A stretch of 64,000 nucleotides of DNA, from positions 16,347,508-16,411,507 of the forward strand of contig CP154956.1 of the NCBI GenBank assembly GCA_039621445.1. The letters run 5' to 3'. A model generated the notes under the pieces. It saw nothing but the letters and a program-made list of their open reading frames with translations, was not told the DNA's origin and did not search any database. Origin of the DNA: Euglena gracilis. Its lineage: Eukaryota; Euglenida; Euglenophyceae; Euglenales. This document shows, in pieces, positions 44,761 through 56,800 of this stretch (position 1 is the first letter of the stretch; each line of letters begins with the position of its first letter). The position numbers were made by a program, and so were the translations under genes.

Positions 44761-45195
44761 TCTAAAAAGATTGGGAGGTCGGCTGGCAAAAAATGAACTG
44801 GGTCTCATTTTTGAGTTTGGTACTGAAAAACTTCAAAGGGTGTCTTGTTTGGGAGGGAGCCTAATGTTTGAATTTCAGGGTGTAAAAATTACTTGTCAAA
44901 ATTTCCATATTCGAATTTCAGGAGCCGAAATGGTGAATTCTCTCCAAAGCCAAAATGATGCAAAGTATGAATTTTTACCAATTTGAACATGGCACAGAGC
45001 ACAAAAAAAAAAAGGAAATTTGCATTCGTTTTTTCAGTTGCTCGGGATCCGGGATGGCCATGCTCCTCCTGGGGGATCTTTATGATCTTTGGATTTTTTG
45101 CTTGGTCGGCCCCGAGGGGGGTCTGATTTTGGGGGATCTAATTTGATAGGGGCCTCATTCCGCATGTCTACCCTGCCAACTGTAGCACATACTCT
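44761..45195. other. Spacer, nothing recognised
   Basis: AT-rich; no repeat or coding match noticed. Confidence 0.4.
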
Positions 45196-45199
45196 TCAC

Positions 45200-45760
45200 A
45201 CACGGATCAGAGGACTATCCTTGAAGTGCGGGGAAAAATGCCCACGTGCAATCGGAGGACACACGTCATCAAGCCGAGTCCGCCAGCCACGGCTGTGGTT
45301 CCCGTCGTTGCTGCTGCTGCTGCTGCTGCTGCCGTCAGGGCCTCGATGGGCGGCTCCGGGAGCCAGCACCCGCCCCCAGCCTACCCGACACCCGACACGA
45401 ACCCGGAAATCTGGGCTGGACGGAAAAAAAAAAGCGGACCTCGGAAAACAGCATCTTTTTGAAAAAGGGCAAGAACCAAAGGCCAACAAAGAAGGGTGCT
45501 AAAATGCCTCTTTGGCCGCTTTTGGGCAATCTTTGACCTGTCGCACGGAAACTTTGGGGGGAACCTTTGTTTCGCTCTCTTTCGGCCTTTCCTCACCGAC
45601 GCCCCGGCTATCGGCGTCCGAGCTGTCGGCGTGGCTGCGGCGGCCTCCGCGGATGTTGCTGTGGTTGCCTTCGGGGCTGTTGCCGAGGCTCCTGTCGGGC
45701 CTGAGGCCCCCGCTCCCGTGCGGGTGGCCGGGGTGGGCCAATACTCATCGCTTCCAGACC
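45200..45760 (-). CDS. Possible exon(s) of a low-complexity, Ser-rich protein
   Basis: GC-rich block with a (CTG)n trinucleotide run near 45310-45335. On the minus strand, one frame reads SSSSSSSNDGNHSRGWR and another SDADSRGVGEERPKESETK, polar and disorder-like, as real proteins can be. The plus strand gives Ala-rich frames instead. Strand and function are uncertain. Confidence 0.25.
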
Positions 45761-47220
45761 CCAGGGAGAAGGGGGATGCAAGCTGGACCCTGAAAGAACG
45801 CAACGCAGAAAAAAAGCAAAAAACCCTGAAAAATATTCAAATTCCGCCAAAAACTCAAAAAAAAACTCAAAAAAAAGTTGAAAAAAGTTTAAAATTCGTC
45901 AAATTAACCAAAATCAAAAACTGGCCCATTTAAACCTACCCGTCAGTTTAGGACTTTTGGGTTGGCGGAAATCCTGGAGGGCTGGAGGGGGTCGGTTTGG
46001 GAGGGGGGTCGGTTTCAGAGGGTGACTGATTGTGCATGTTTGTCAAGCAACTTGCAATGGGTCGGGATTTATTTCTGTTTTTGGTTCAAATTCTGCAATG
46101 GGTCGGTTTGGAAGGATACGTCGGTTCACGAGGGGGGTCGGTTTAAATGGGGGGGTTAACGCGCTTGTGTTTCCGCTCCTCCTGGGAGCTTCCGCTTTCA
46201 AAAACCAGTTAATCGCGTTTTGGGAACCAGTCAGTCAGGGAGTCAGGGTGGGGAGTCAGGGAGGGGGGGGGAGGGCATCGGTCAATCCAGCCGCTTGGCC
46301 CAACGGGGCCAATCAATCTGAACAATTTTGTTCAAACCTCTGCAATGGCTTCAGCGTCGGGCAACTTCCATTCAATTCTGGCCGACCTGGGGGGGGGGGG
46401 TCGGAGCCCAAGGCCACACAGGTGCTTTGGAGGACGCAATTGGTCGCCCCGGAGGGGGGGCTAAGCAGTGGCATGGGCGGGCCCCCTCGGGGCCGTGGCG
46501 GCGGCGCGGCTGGGATTGGGGGCCGCGGCTCCCACGGGGGCGGGGGTGGTGGTTCACTTCGGCGGTGTTGCTGAGAGGGGAGAGGGGGGGGGGGCGGAAT
46601 GCGGGACGGTCTGGTGCTCCCAAAAAACAGCGGCTGGTTCCGGAACTCAGAAAAGCACTGGAGGAGCCTGGAAAGGAAGAGGACTGCCAGGAGGCGAGGC
46701 CGGCTGGGCAGTGCCCTCCTTTGTCGCTGGGCTGGAATGAGTTTGCCAAAACCTCAGAGGAGCAAATAATTTTCCACAAGTTGAGCCAAAAAAAAATCAG
46801 GAAATGCAAGAATTTCAACAAAAGCAAAGTACTTCTCCTTGTGGAAATGAAGACCGTTTTCAATGGTCGGATTTGACTGTTTTCCGGGTTCGTTCAGACG
46901 GACAGCAAAAGACGATGCAAAGGGCGCATCAGGGATCAGTGGCTCGAGATGCTTACAGAGAGAACAAAAATCAAGATTTCAACTTCTGAAATTTTTGCTC
47001 AAATTAACTCCTAATGACCCGCCAAACACTAAAACCCCTCCACACCATACCATTGCTTACCGACTGGGGGGGGGGGGGGGCCCACTTTCCACTTTCAAAA
47101 AAGTCACCAAAAACCAATCACCCACTTGTCGGTCACTTTGGCCACTTGGCAAAAATGGCCCAAAACCAAACGGTTTTGGTCAAAAATCCAAAAAGTTTCA
47201 CGGCGCCTTCGGCGGGGGGT
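45761..47220. other. Spacer with GGGGGTCGGTTT repeats and a GC-rich patch
   Basis: 45,960-46,150 has several gggtcggttt units. 46,390-46,720 is GC-rich with open frames that are Gly/Arg/Ala-rich, unassigned. No confident gene. Confidence 0.35.
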
Positions 47221-47224
47221 GGCC

Positions 47225-47840
47225 AGGGCAGAACGGAAAAGCCTAGTGGGGGGGGGCGGTCGACCCCCCCCACCAGGCCTTCCCATTCTGCCCTGCCCCC
47301 CCCCCACCACAGCATTTTCACCAATTTTTAGAAAACGGGGGTTTTGGTCGGGAAAATTTTTTTGGAAAATGAACCCAAAATACATGATTTCTTGAAGGAA
47401 AACCACATTTTTTCACAAAAAAATCTCAAAAAATCCCAGGTTTAAAAATTGGTAATTCTCAGGAGGGGGGTGAAAAAAACGAAGGTCAAAAAAAATTGGT
47501 CCAAATTTTGGCAGTCAAATTTTACTGAGATTTTTTCTCTTCGAATCTTTTGGATTTTCAATGGCATTTTTTGCTTCAAAAACCTCTCAAAATAAAAATT
47601 TTGAGAAAGTGTTGAAATTCTGGAAGGTCTGAAAAAATGGGGTTTTGGGTGGCTTTTGGGGGGACCTCCTATATCGGTCCCAAAATCGGTCCAAAATGTA
47701 CCCGGCACCAAAGACGCTGGGAAAAACTTTGGGGGTCCAAAAATTGGTGTTCCCGGAGATTCAGGAAGAGGTGGGGGGGTCGACCCCCCCCACCACCCTG
47801 GCTGTTTGGCCGATTCCCGTTCAGCCAATCCTGGCCGACC
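47225..47840. repeat. GTCGAC-flanked element, copy 2 (inverted relative to 1376-2170)
   Basis: Has gcggtcgacccccccc near 47254 and gggtcgacccccccc near 47777. The core is the reverse complement of the 1500-1900 core, for example ggcattttttgcttca and cagtcaaattttact. Confidence 0.7.
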
Positions 47841-48597
47841 CACCCCCCCCCGGGGGGGGCGGGGGGTCTGGAGCCAAAAACCAATCAGTCACTCCGAAAA
47901 ATAACCAGTCAGTCACCCCCCCCGGGGGGTGGGATCGGACTCACCGCAAATGGTATCGAATGGTACAAATGGTATCAAATGGTACTGAATTCGGTGTCCA
48001 AAGAATAAACCAACCGAGAGGGTGAGGGTGTCACGGTGGATGAAACTCTTGGTAAAAGACCTGTTTTTACAGACCTGTCTGTACCATCAGTTTTCAATCA
48101 TGAATTTTGGCTGGTGTCAGTTTTCTGCATTGTGAAGTCTCAGCCCAAAATGACCAAAATGGCTGGAAAATGGTCTAAAAATTCTCAAAAATGACAAAAA
48201 TAGTATAAAAGTTAGCAATTATTGTCCCCTCATGGCATTTTTGAGGCAAAATACCCTTTATTCAGTAAAAGTAGGTGCACAGTTTGACACATGGTAAAAA
48301 TATAAAATTATAAAGATAATCCTGTTTTAAAGATTTTATTATTAAAAAAAAATGACCTTAATGCATATCTACCATGATTTTGTCAACCCTGTAAGATTGA
48401 GGAACCCCGGAGGTGACGTTTTAGGCGAATATTTCTTGTCTTTTCATATCAATGTAAATAAAGCACAGTTCAGATGGGTCCCTCAAACACCCAACGAGGC
48501 ACACCTGAGGGTGGAATGGCACACCATCCAGCCCACTGGAAAAAAAGGTTGCCGGGAGCTGCGGAGCAGAAGGCGAAGAGAAAAGAGCATTTACCCC
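47841..48597. other. Spacer, AT-rich
   Basis: Contains a short atggtatcaaatggtac tandem near 47950-47990. Nothing else. Confidence 0.4.
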
Positions 48598-48900
48598 CAC
48601 TATGTCCAATGGCCGGCAACCTATGCCCTCCGACCGAGGGGGGGGGGGTCGTTGGACAAAAGGGTCAAAAAAAAGTTGGCGGGTACCTGGGGCCCTACCC
48701 CAAAAAGGCAAACTTTTCCCTTTCCCGCCACGAAATTTTGGGCAATTTCGACAAATTTTTGCCCCAAAAAAAGTGCCAAAAACGGCAGTTTGGTCAATTT
48801 TTGGCCGATTTTGGGTGCAAAATTCAGAAATATCTGCCTGGCACATTGCGCCAGGACCAAAAACTTGGCCAAGAAAAAAGTCCTCCAAGCTGGTCAGGCA
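48598..48900. repeat. TGTCCAATGACC element, copy 4
   Basis: Starts atgtccaatggccggcaacc. The core ttttgggcaatttcgacaaa matches the other copies; the right end is degraded. Confidence 0.6.
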
Positions 48901-49084
48901 GGTCTGGATCAGGGAAAAAGTTGCCATTTTCGATCTCCAGTGACAAAAAAAAAATGCCAAAAGTCAACTTTTTTCCACAAATTTGAAACCAAAGGCCTAA
49001 AAAAATGTTTGGGATCTTATTAACCCTGGAAATTGCCTTTTTTTAACAAAAAAATCGAAAATTTTTAAATTTTTCTAAGGGACA

Positions 49085-49195
49085 GGTCAGGGGGGGGTAT
49101 TAAGACAGGAGACAGGTCACCACGAGGACAGGTTAGTGGGTGCAGGGGGTGGAGGACAGTTTCCCGGGGAGGACAGTTTCCGGGGGCGGAGGTTG
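49085..49195. repeat. CTGACAG family fragment
   Basis: gacaggtca, ggacagtttcccgggg and ggacagtttccgggg phrases of the 32,879/58,928 family. Lies 3' of the P450 stop codon. Confidence 0.5.
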
Positions 49196-49715
49196 GTATC
49201 TGCCAGCATTAAGAAAAACTTTGACACTGCATAACTATCTGTGTCACTAATACTGCACAGCAAAGAAAAAATGTATAAAGTTGGACAGAACTGAAAAAGT
49301 TGAATGTCCAAGGCTCCTCAATCAGTCGATGGGGGCAGGCTTCAGCCCACCAAACTGCTCTCCATTCATTTTTGTATTGAACGAAGAGCGATTTCACTCT
49401 GGGTAACTTGAAGGCTTAACACTGGGCAAAGACCATGCACCACCCCCTCTCAAATGGACTTTGACACAATGATCCAGCTGGCAGAGCTTGGCACAAATCA
49501 TGATAATTAATAATTATTATTTGGAGGATAGGTCATGATTGATAATTCATATGGCATTCTGTAGAGAACGGACAGCTGCTTGCTTGGGCCTTGGTCCATC
49601 GCTTCACAAAGGTGTTGGCGGTTGAAAAGACAGCTTGGAAACAAGTGCGTCGCTTGCACATCAACGTTACAACAGGCATTGCACAGTGTCGAGAGCACGC
49701 TGGGGACGAGGCATG

Positions 49716-49813
49716 TCACGCTGCGGCCCACGTCACAGGCAGGGCCTTCAGAGCGTTCAGGGTGGTCAGGGGTTGCCACTCCAGCTCCTCCCGCGGCACC
49801 GCCAGCCGGAGGC
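49716..49813 (-). CDS. P450 exon 12: C-terminus
   Basis: Encodes LRLAVPREELEWQPLTTLN and ALKALPVTWAAA, then TGA at 49718-49716, matching the usual 'l...W.......l..LpV' end. Confidence 0.83.
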
Positions 49814-50730
49814 GGCGGCCGGTGTTGTCGGCACTGCTCCCTGGGGCACCCCACCCGGAACTGCGTGCCCTTGTTGGTGGGTGCTGCTTGGAAAAAAAAA
49901 GGTCGCCGGAGGCAGACATTGGCAAAACCTGCCGGTGGTAACCCCAAATACGGATACACCCACCCACAATGCAACACCGACACGACATGACACGACACGA
50001 CACGACACGACACGACACGACACGACACGACACGACACGACACGACACGACACGACACGACACGACACGACACGACACGACACGACACAACACGACACAA
50101 CACGACACGACACAACACGACACACACGCACACACACACACACACAACCATTCCAATGCTTGGTTCCAATCCGGGGTTCAGGCCCGCCCAGGCGGCCGTG
50201 GCCGCCCAGGGTCGCCAGCAGGGCGTGGAGCGCGGCCTCCGCCTCCAGCTTGGCCAGGTTGACGCCCGGGCAGAAGTGGAAGGCACTGCCGAAGGCGAGG
50301 TGGCGCCGGGCCTCCGGCCGGTCCGGCTGCAGCTCCAGCGGGACGGTGGTCGGTGCGTGCATGACAGTCTGGGCCCGGGAATTCCTTAAGCAGCCCAGGG
50401 GAGTGGGGGGGGGGGGCAGGCATTATGTTCTTTTAAGGCACCTGGGGAATCAAACTTTCTCGGGTGGCCTCTATGACCTTCGGCAGCCTTCATTTTGGCC
50501 AAAGACCAAGTTTGTGCCGTTTTGTTGTGTCCCTCCTTTTTTCGCAGAAATGTGCAATCCTTATCCAAAATGGAGCATTTCTGGTGGGAAAAAAAATGTT
50601 GTATCCACCCAAAATTTTATGCTTTGACTGAATGACACCAGCGTCTGGATCCACATCAGGCAGAGGCTTTATATTTGGGTGGCAAAACCAAACCCCGAGG
50701 GGGGCTATATATTTGGGTGGTATTTAAAGG

Positions 50731-50801
<71 letters not shown>

Positions 50802-53800
50802 AAAAGTCCAAGGGCCGTCCAAGGACGATCCAGGGATCGAACAAGGGTCGATGAAGCCCCCCCAAATATAAAGTCCCCCAAGGGACTTGAAATCCCACCC
50901 AAATATAAAGCCGGGGGAGCTTTATATCAGAGGGGTTTACCTGAAAATGCCTTAAAAAGTCTAAAAAATGCCTCAGAATACCTTAAAATTTGAAAAAGAA
51001 AAGCCTTTAGAAAACACAATGCCTGGGGGGTGGTCTGGCCAGCTTGCTAAACCCTCCCCCCAAATAATACCCCCCCCCCTTGGGCCGGGACTTCGGGTGA
51101 AAAAAATAATACCCCCCCCGGTTTCGGGCCGAAGGCCCAGGTTTTTGACCTGAAATGTAGGCAAAAATCACAGTTTCTGACACCAAATTACGAAAAGAAT
51201 CGACTTTTCTGGATCATCTGACCTCCAAAAAAGGTAAATTTCATAAGAAAGTACAAAAAATGCCCCCAAAGAGGGGTTTGGGCGCTTTCTGGGTCCTACG
51301 GGACTTCGAAAAATTTCGAAAAATAATACCCCCCCAAAAAATACCCCCCCCCTCGGACAAGGACTTCGGGCGAAAAAATAATACTCCGGGGGGGTATTAT
51401 TTGGGGGGGGGGGTAGCTTGAAGAAAGGTGGTGGATGAACCCTTCTTTTGGAGACCGGCTGGGCCTGGCTGGTACCTGAAAACTGACAAAAAAAGCTCAA
51501 ATAAAACTGGGTTGGAATTTTTTTCAGCCAAAATTTTGAGGTAAAAATACAAACCCGCTACTATCGCCACACAACCAGAGCTCCGGCGGCCAGGTGTTCT
51601 GCCACCCTTTTCTGATTTTCACATTTTCGGGCTGTTTTGGGGGGGTGTTTCCCAAAACCCCCCCTTTTACCGCCATAAATTTTCAAAATCGTTCAGTTGT
51701 CAAACAGCTGAAAACAGACATAAACTGGCACAAAATTTTCAGTTCACATCAGCTCCAAAATCTTTTGCGCACAAAATAGTGGGGTACCGTACACGGAAAC
51801 CCGTGCACTCTAAGCGCGCAGAAATTGCCAAAAAAAAATTGGGCAGTTCGCGCCGCCTAAAACTCTTGTGTTTTTCAAAAATTTTGGTCCATTCCAGCTT
51901 TTGCAGGGCTGGAAAAACTGAAAAATATGTGGTGACCAACCTCAATGTTTCATTGCATATTTATGAAGTCCTTCTGCACGCCGTTCCTCAATAATCAATA
52001 TTTTTTGTGTATGAAATTTTATGATGATTAAACCAAATGATAACAAATTAAATTTTGCGCAATATAAAATGCATAATGATAGTTGGTTTCCTTGGCAGGG
52101 CGGTTCAGAAGCAAAAAAAAAGGCACATCCAAGCAACTTCAATAGAAAATACACAGGAAAAATGGTCAAAAGGTGGCCATGTTTTGGCAAAAACAGGTCC
52201 ACTTCAGGGGAGTGATTCCTGGTATCCTTGGACCAATCGTCCATCCACCCAAAATGTCAAAAAATGCGTTTTGTTAAAAAAAAATCTTTTCGTTTTTGAC
52301 CCCGTTCGACGCCGTTGGCTGGTCAAACAAGGGGCGGTCCTTAAGAGAAAATATCCCGTCCCTTGTGGTCCGCCTTGCCCCTTGAGTGGGGAGGGATTGA
52401 AACATTTGGGCAGGGAACAGTCACTGTACTCATATGCGCACTGTATGTGACCCCCCCCCATGGAGTGCCAAACGGTAGACTGGGGGGGGGGGGTAGTGGG
52501 TAGTCGGCCGACTAGTCGGCGGACCAATTGGGTAGTCGGCCGACTAGTCGGCCGACCACCCACTCTAATGTACTAACGGGTCAAAACCGCCGACTTTTAA
52601 GCCCCCCCCTGGGAAAAATTTTTTGTCTAAATCACCTCAACACCAGTCAAAACCCACTAAATGGCTCCAGAACCCCCAATCGGGGATGAATATGCAAAAA
52701 AATTGGGGGAAAATGTCCATTTTGGGCCACTTTTGACAAAAGGACACCTCTCCCCATTGAATTTTCAATATAAGTCAAAATTTGCACAAAAAAAAGGTAT
52801 TATCCCTCCAAGTCTATTGCCAACATACAAGGGATTTTGTTATTTGAGGGGGGGGTGCGGGGGGGGAGCCCCCCCCCCTGCCTATGCCAAAGTGAGCCAC
52901 AAAAACGACTTAGCCCCCGAGTATGTTGCCAACACAGAAGGGATTTTGTTATTTGAGGCTCGGATTGGGGTGGAGGGGGGAGTTTTCTGCCTCTCGTGAT
53001 GCAGAATGCAGATTGCAGATTGCATTTCTAAAGGATTTTCATGTAATCCCTGTTTCATCATTGGTTTTTTACCCCTCCGGACCCCCATCAAGGGCCCACC
53101 GACCCCCCACTGACCAAAGATTTCCATCTTATTGTTTATTTAGGCGTAAGACACTTATTTGGACCCATCCGGACCATTTCCGGGTGATTTGGGCCCGCCA
53201 CAGACCATTTTTATGACCGCCGACTGGCCACCGACTAGTTTGCATTGGATTTTGTTCATGGGGGGGGGGGCTTAAAAGTCGGCGGTTTTGACCCGTTAGT
53301 ACATTAGAGTGGGTAGTCGGCCGACTAGTTGGCCGACTACCCACTACCCCCCCCCTGTCTCACCGACTAGCTACCGACTAGGCCTAGTCAGCGGACCAAT
53401 TGGGTAGTCGGCCGACTAGTCGGCCGACTACCCACTACCCCCCCCCCCAGTCTACCGCCTTGCGCCCCCCCATGGAATAGAAGGAACGAACCCCCCAGGA
53501 CTTCTACGCACACCATTGGTTGAAAAAGGGGGGGGGCTTCAATTCGAGGTTTTCCTTTCTTTCTTTCATTTGGCTGAGTGCAGAGGGGGGGGGCTTCAAC
53601 TCAGGGATACTATTCAGGTGAAGGGCCTCTGGTTGGAAGGGTGGCGCCGAAAAGTATATCCCCCCCGCCCCCCTCCCCAGCCGGGGTCGCAGGGTCGGCG
53701 GCGGTGTGGCGGTGCCACGCCACGGCGGCGGTCTCCCACACCTCGGCCCAGCCGGGGTGGGCGCCGGGGGCAGGGGGGGGGGGGGGGTAGGCTTAGGCCA

Positions 53801-56800
53801 AACAGAACTTGGGCTGTCGGGCAGCCTTATGGCTGTGCGCCCTCCCTGATCTGATAAAAACAAGCAAAGGCACTGAATACAGGAGGTAAGTTCCCAACAA
53901 GCAACAGGGCCAAGTTCTGGAAGGTTGATCTCTCTGCAGTGAAAGACAAAAAAAATTCACAGGGATTTCGCATTCAGAGAAATTTTCATACTTGAGATGA
54001 ATTCACCTTTCACTTCGATTGCACCATGGGCTGTTGCAAAATCCAATGAACCAAGGTTTCCCATAGAGATTTGTGTTTGCAGCACCGAAAGGGGGGGCAG
54101 CCTCTCAACCCATTCTGGGGGACCCAACATCACAGCACTGTTGCTATTATGTCCGTTTGGTAGGGCGAAATTCACAAAGTCAGTCCACGAACACAAAAGA
54201 GCACAGCAAAGCAAGGCAGAAAGACAGCTCCGGAGCCTGCACTGGCCTCGGCGGGGAGGCGAGGACGCGGCGTCGCAGTGCACCCCGGGCAGACCCCGCT
54301 GCGGGCACCCCAGCACCAGCTCCACCGCCTCGCGGGCACGCCTTTCCGCAGCGAGCTGCCGGGGGGGACGGGGGGCTGGGAAGGTCATACAAAGGACCTC
54401 ACAGAAGCACTCCAAGCCAAGCGAGAAAGCAACCACCGGCAGGGTGGGCATGGAACCATCAGGCTGCCAAGACAGCAACGATTTTCCTCTTCTTCCCAAT
54501 ATGATGCAGTTCATGGGCGAGGAGCACTGATTGGGACAAGATTGGGAAGGGAGCTGGGTTGGAGGGGCTGAAGAGAACCGGAAGCAAAGGCCTGCTTGCC
54601 AGCACAAACCGTGGTGCCTTCGATCACCAGGGGCTCTGCATCAGGTGGCAGGGGCCTTGCTGTGCGACAAAACAGAGCATTAAAAATAGAATGTTTCCTC
54701 TGCATATAGATTGGCGGGTCGCAACCAGAATAGAACCATTCTCGGACAACACTCCACTTTCGACTGCTCCCGAAATCCAACAAACCGTACTACCACCCGC
54801 AAACGTTTGCACACACACACAGGCAAACAAACACACTGACGCGCATGCACAGCAATCCCAGTGGCAGGTACCGCTGCAGCCGCTGCACCGGGGAAACGAA
54901 GCGCAGCAGCTCGTTCACGAGATGCTCCTTGCCGGCGGTCTCGCCCAGGGTGGCCAGCAGCTCCGGCCGGTCCAGAAGGGCCAGCAGAGCAGGGCTGCGG
55001 GGCTGCATGGTTGGCGGATGGGGGGGGGGGCAAAGAGCCGGGGGGGATTGATATCGGAGGCCTTCAGAAAAATTGCGCAAAAAAATTGCGGGAAAAAATG
55101 CGGAAATTCCGGAAAAGTTGCAGAAATTGCGGTTTCGGGATTCAGTACACTTCTGCTGGAGGGAGGGGACTCAGCAAAATTTCAAAAATTTAGCTATTTG
55201 GTCATTTCGCAACATAGATGTGAGCTTTCAGCCATTACTCACATTTTTTAACAACAAAAAGTTCCAAAAGCATGATTTTCGTAATTTGGGAACATGCTGA
55301 TTTTGGAAATATGGAATTCCTTTGGTGAAAAATCTAAAAAAGGCAAAAAAAATGACGAAACTTTGGTAGGTGAAATCTGGTCCAGGATGCTAAATGCCAA
55401 ATTTTTTCAAATTTATCAAATTATTTCCCAGCAAAGATTGGGGGAAAACGTAAAACCTAAAAAAAAAAGGCCCAGAAACTGCCAAATTTTGCAAATTTTG
55501 GCAAATTTTGGCAAATTTGCAACAAAATAACGAAGGAAGCACCAGTTCGCTTGTAAACGTTCAAGGAATGACCGAAACTCATTTTGCCTTCCATCTCAGG
55601 GTCATGAGGGAAAATTGAGGAAAAGAGAAAAAAGAAAATTGCAGAAAATTGCGGAAAATTGCGGAAATCAATTCCCCCCCTGTATTATGCATAATTTGAC
55701 CAGGTTGGCCTCCTTTTCCAAAATTTTCGGTGCTTTACGCAAAATGTTGGGTTCGGCCCAACTGGCCCGAATTCACTTCAGCAGCCCCCCCCCCCCCCGA
55801 GGTCGGCAGCAAAGCTGGGGACAACAGTCTGGGTGGACACCAACTTCAAGAATATGCTCGTGACAGTGGGAATGGTTTCATAACCCGGGGGAGGGTGGTT
55901 CGCAACAACCACCCACCCACGGGACGGGGTCCACCCAGGGGAGACCAACGATGGCACTTCACAAAACAAAAATTGATGAAAGAAATCTGACCCAAAGATC
56001 AACGGCCTGGGTGTGAAACTCCTTCTGCCGGCCAGAATGGGGGGAGGTTCAGGTCGTTAGCCCACCACCGCCAGGGGTTTCTGGGAACTAAGTTCAGCCC
56101 TGGCCCGGGGAGGGGGGTGAGGCCAGAAAATTTCTGGCAAGGGAGCAGACCATCAAAGTTGGGGTTGATGTGGAGATGCATGTGATTTCAGCAAATCCTA
56201 TGCAGCAGTGCCGAGAGCCTCCCCTCTGCTGATTGAAGGATCATCTTGCTGTTTTAATGCAGGGTTTTGGCACTGGCCGCTATGCAAGCAGCCCGCAGGC
56301 CCCGGATATGAATGCCGCGGTCGTCTTGTGCCCGTTCGCCAGCAGCAGGAACACGTTCGGGGCGTAGTACCGCAACGGAAGCCACGGCCATGCTTTGGAG
56401 GTTTGGGGGGAGGGGGTAGCTTCACCTTGGCTCCAGCCAATTTGTGGGAAACTGGGGGAGGGGAACTGTAGTGAACATTCTAACATGAGGGCCCAAGGGA
56501 GCTGCTTCCCGGGATCGGTCACAACTTCCGAGGATTACAACTTCCGGGGGGGGGGGGGGCTTCACCAAATGAAACGCATTGTGATTTCAAACTGACCCTT
56601 CCCCCCAGGGATGGATGGTTGGGCCCAACGGCACGGAATAGCAAAGCCTGCTTGAGACTCGGGTGTCTCTGAGCGGCGCAACGTTTGCAGAAACCCGGCG
56701 TCGTCCACCTCCACGCGGGCCAGCCACTGGCAGAAGTCCCGCACGGCCTGCTGGGCGGTCCGGCAGCGCTCCTCAATGGAAGGCACCCAGGCATCCGCTG

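Noticed and set aside
45200-45760. Ala-rich plus-strand frames as a gene
   Set aside because: They follow from GC bias and a (CTG)n run; the minus frames look more protein-like, but neither has splice or family support.
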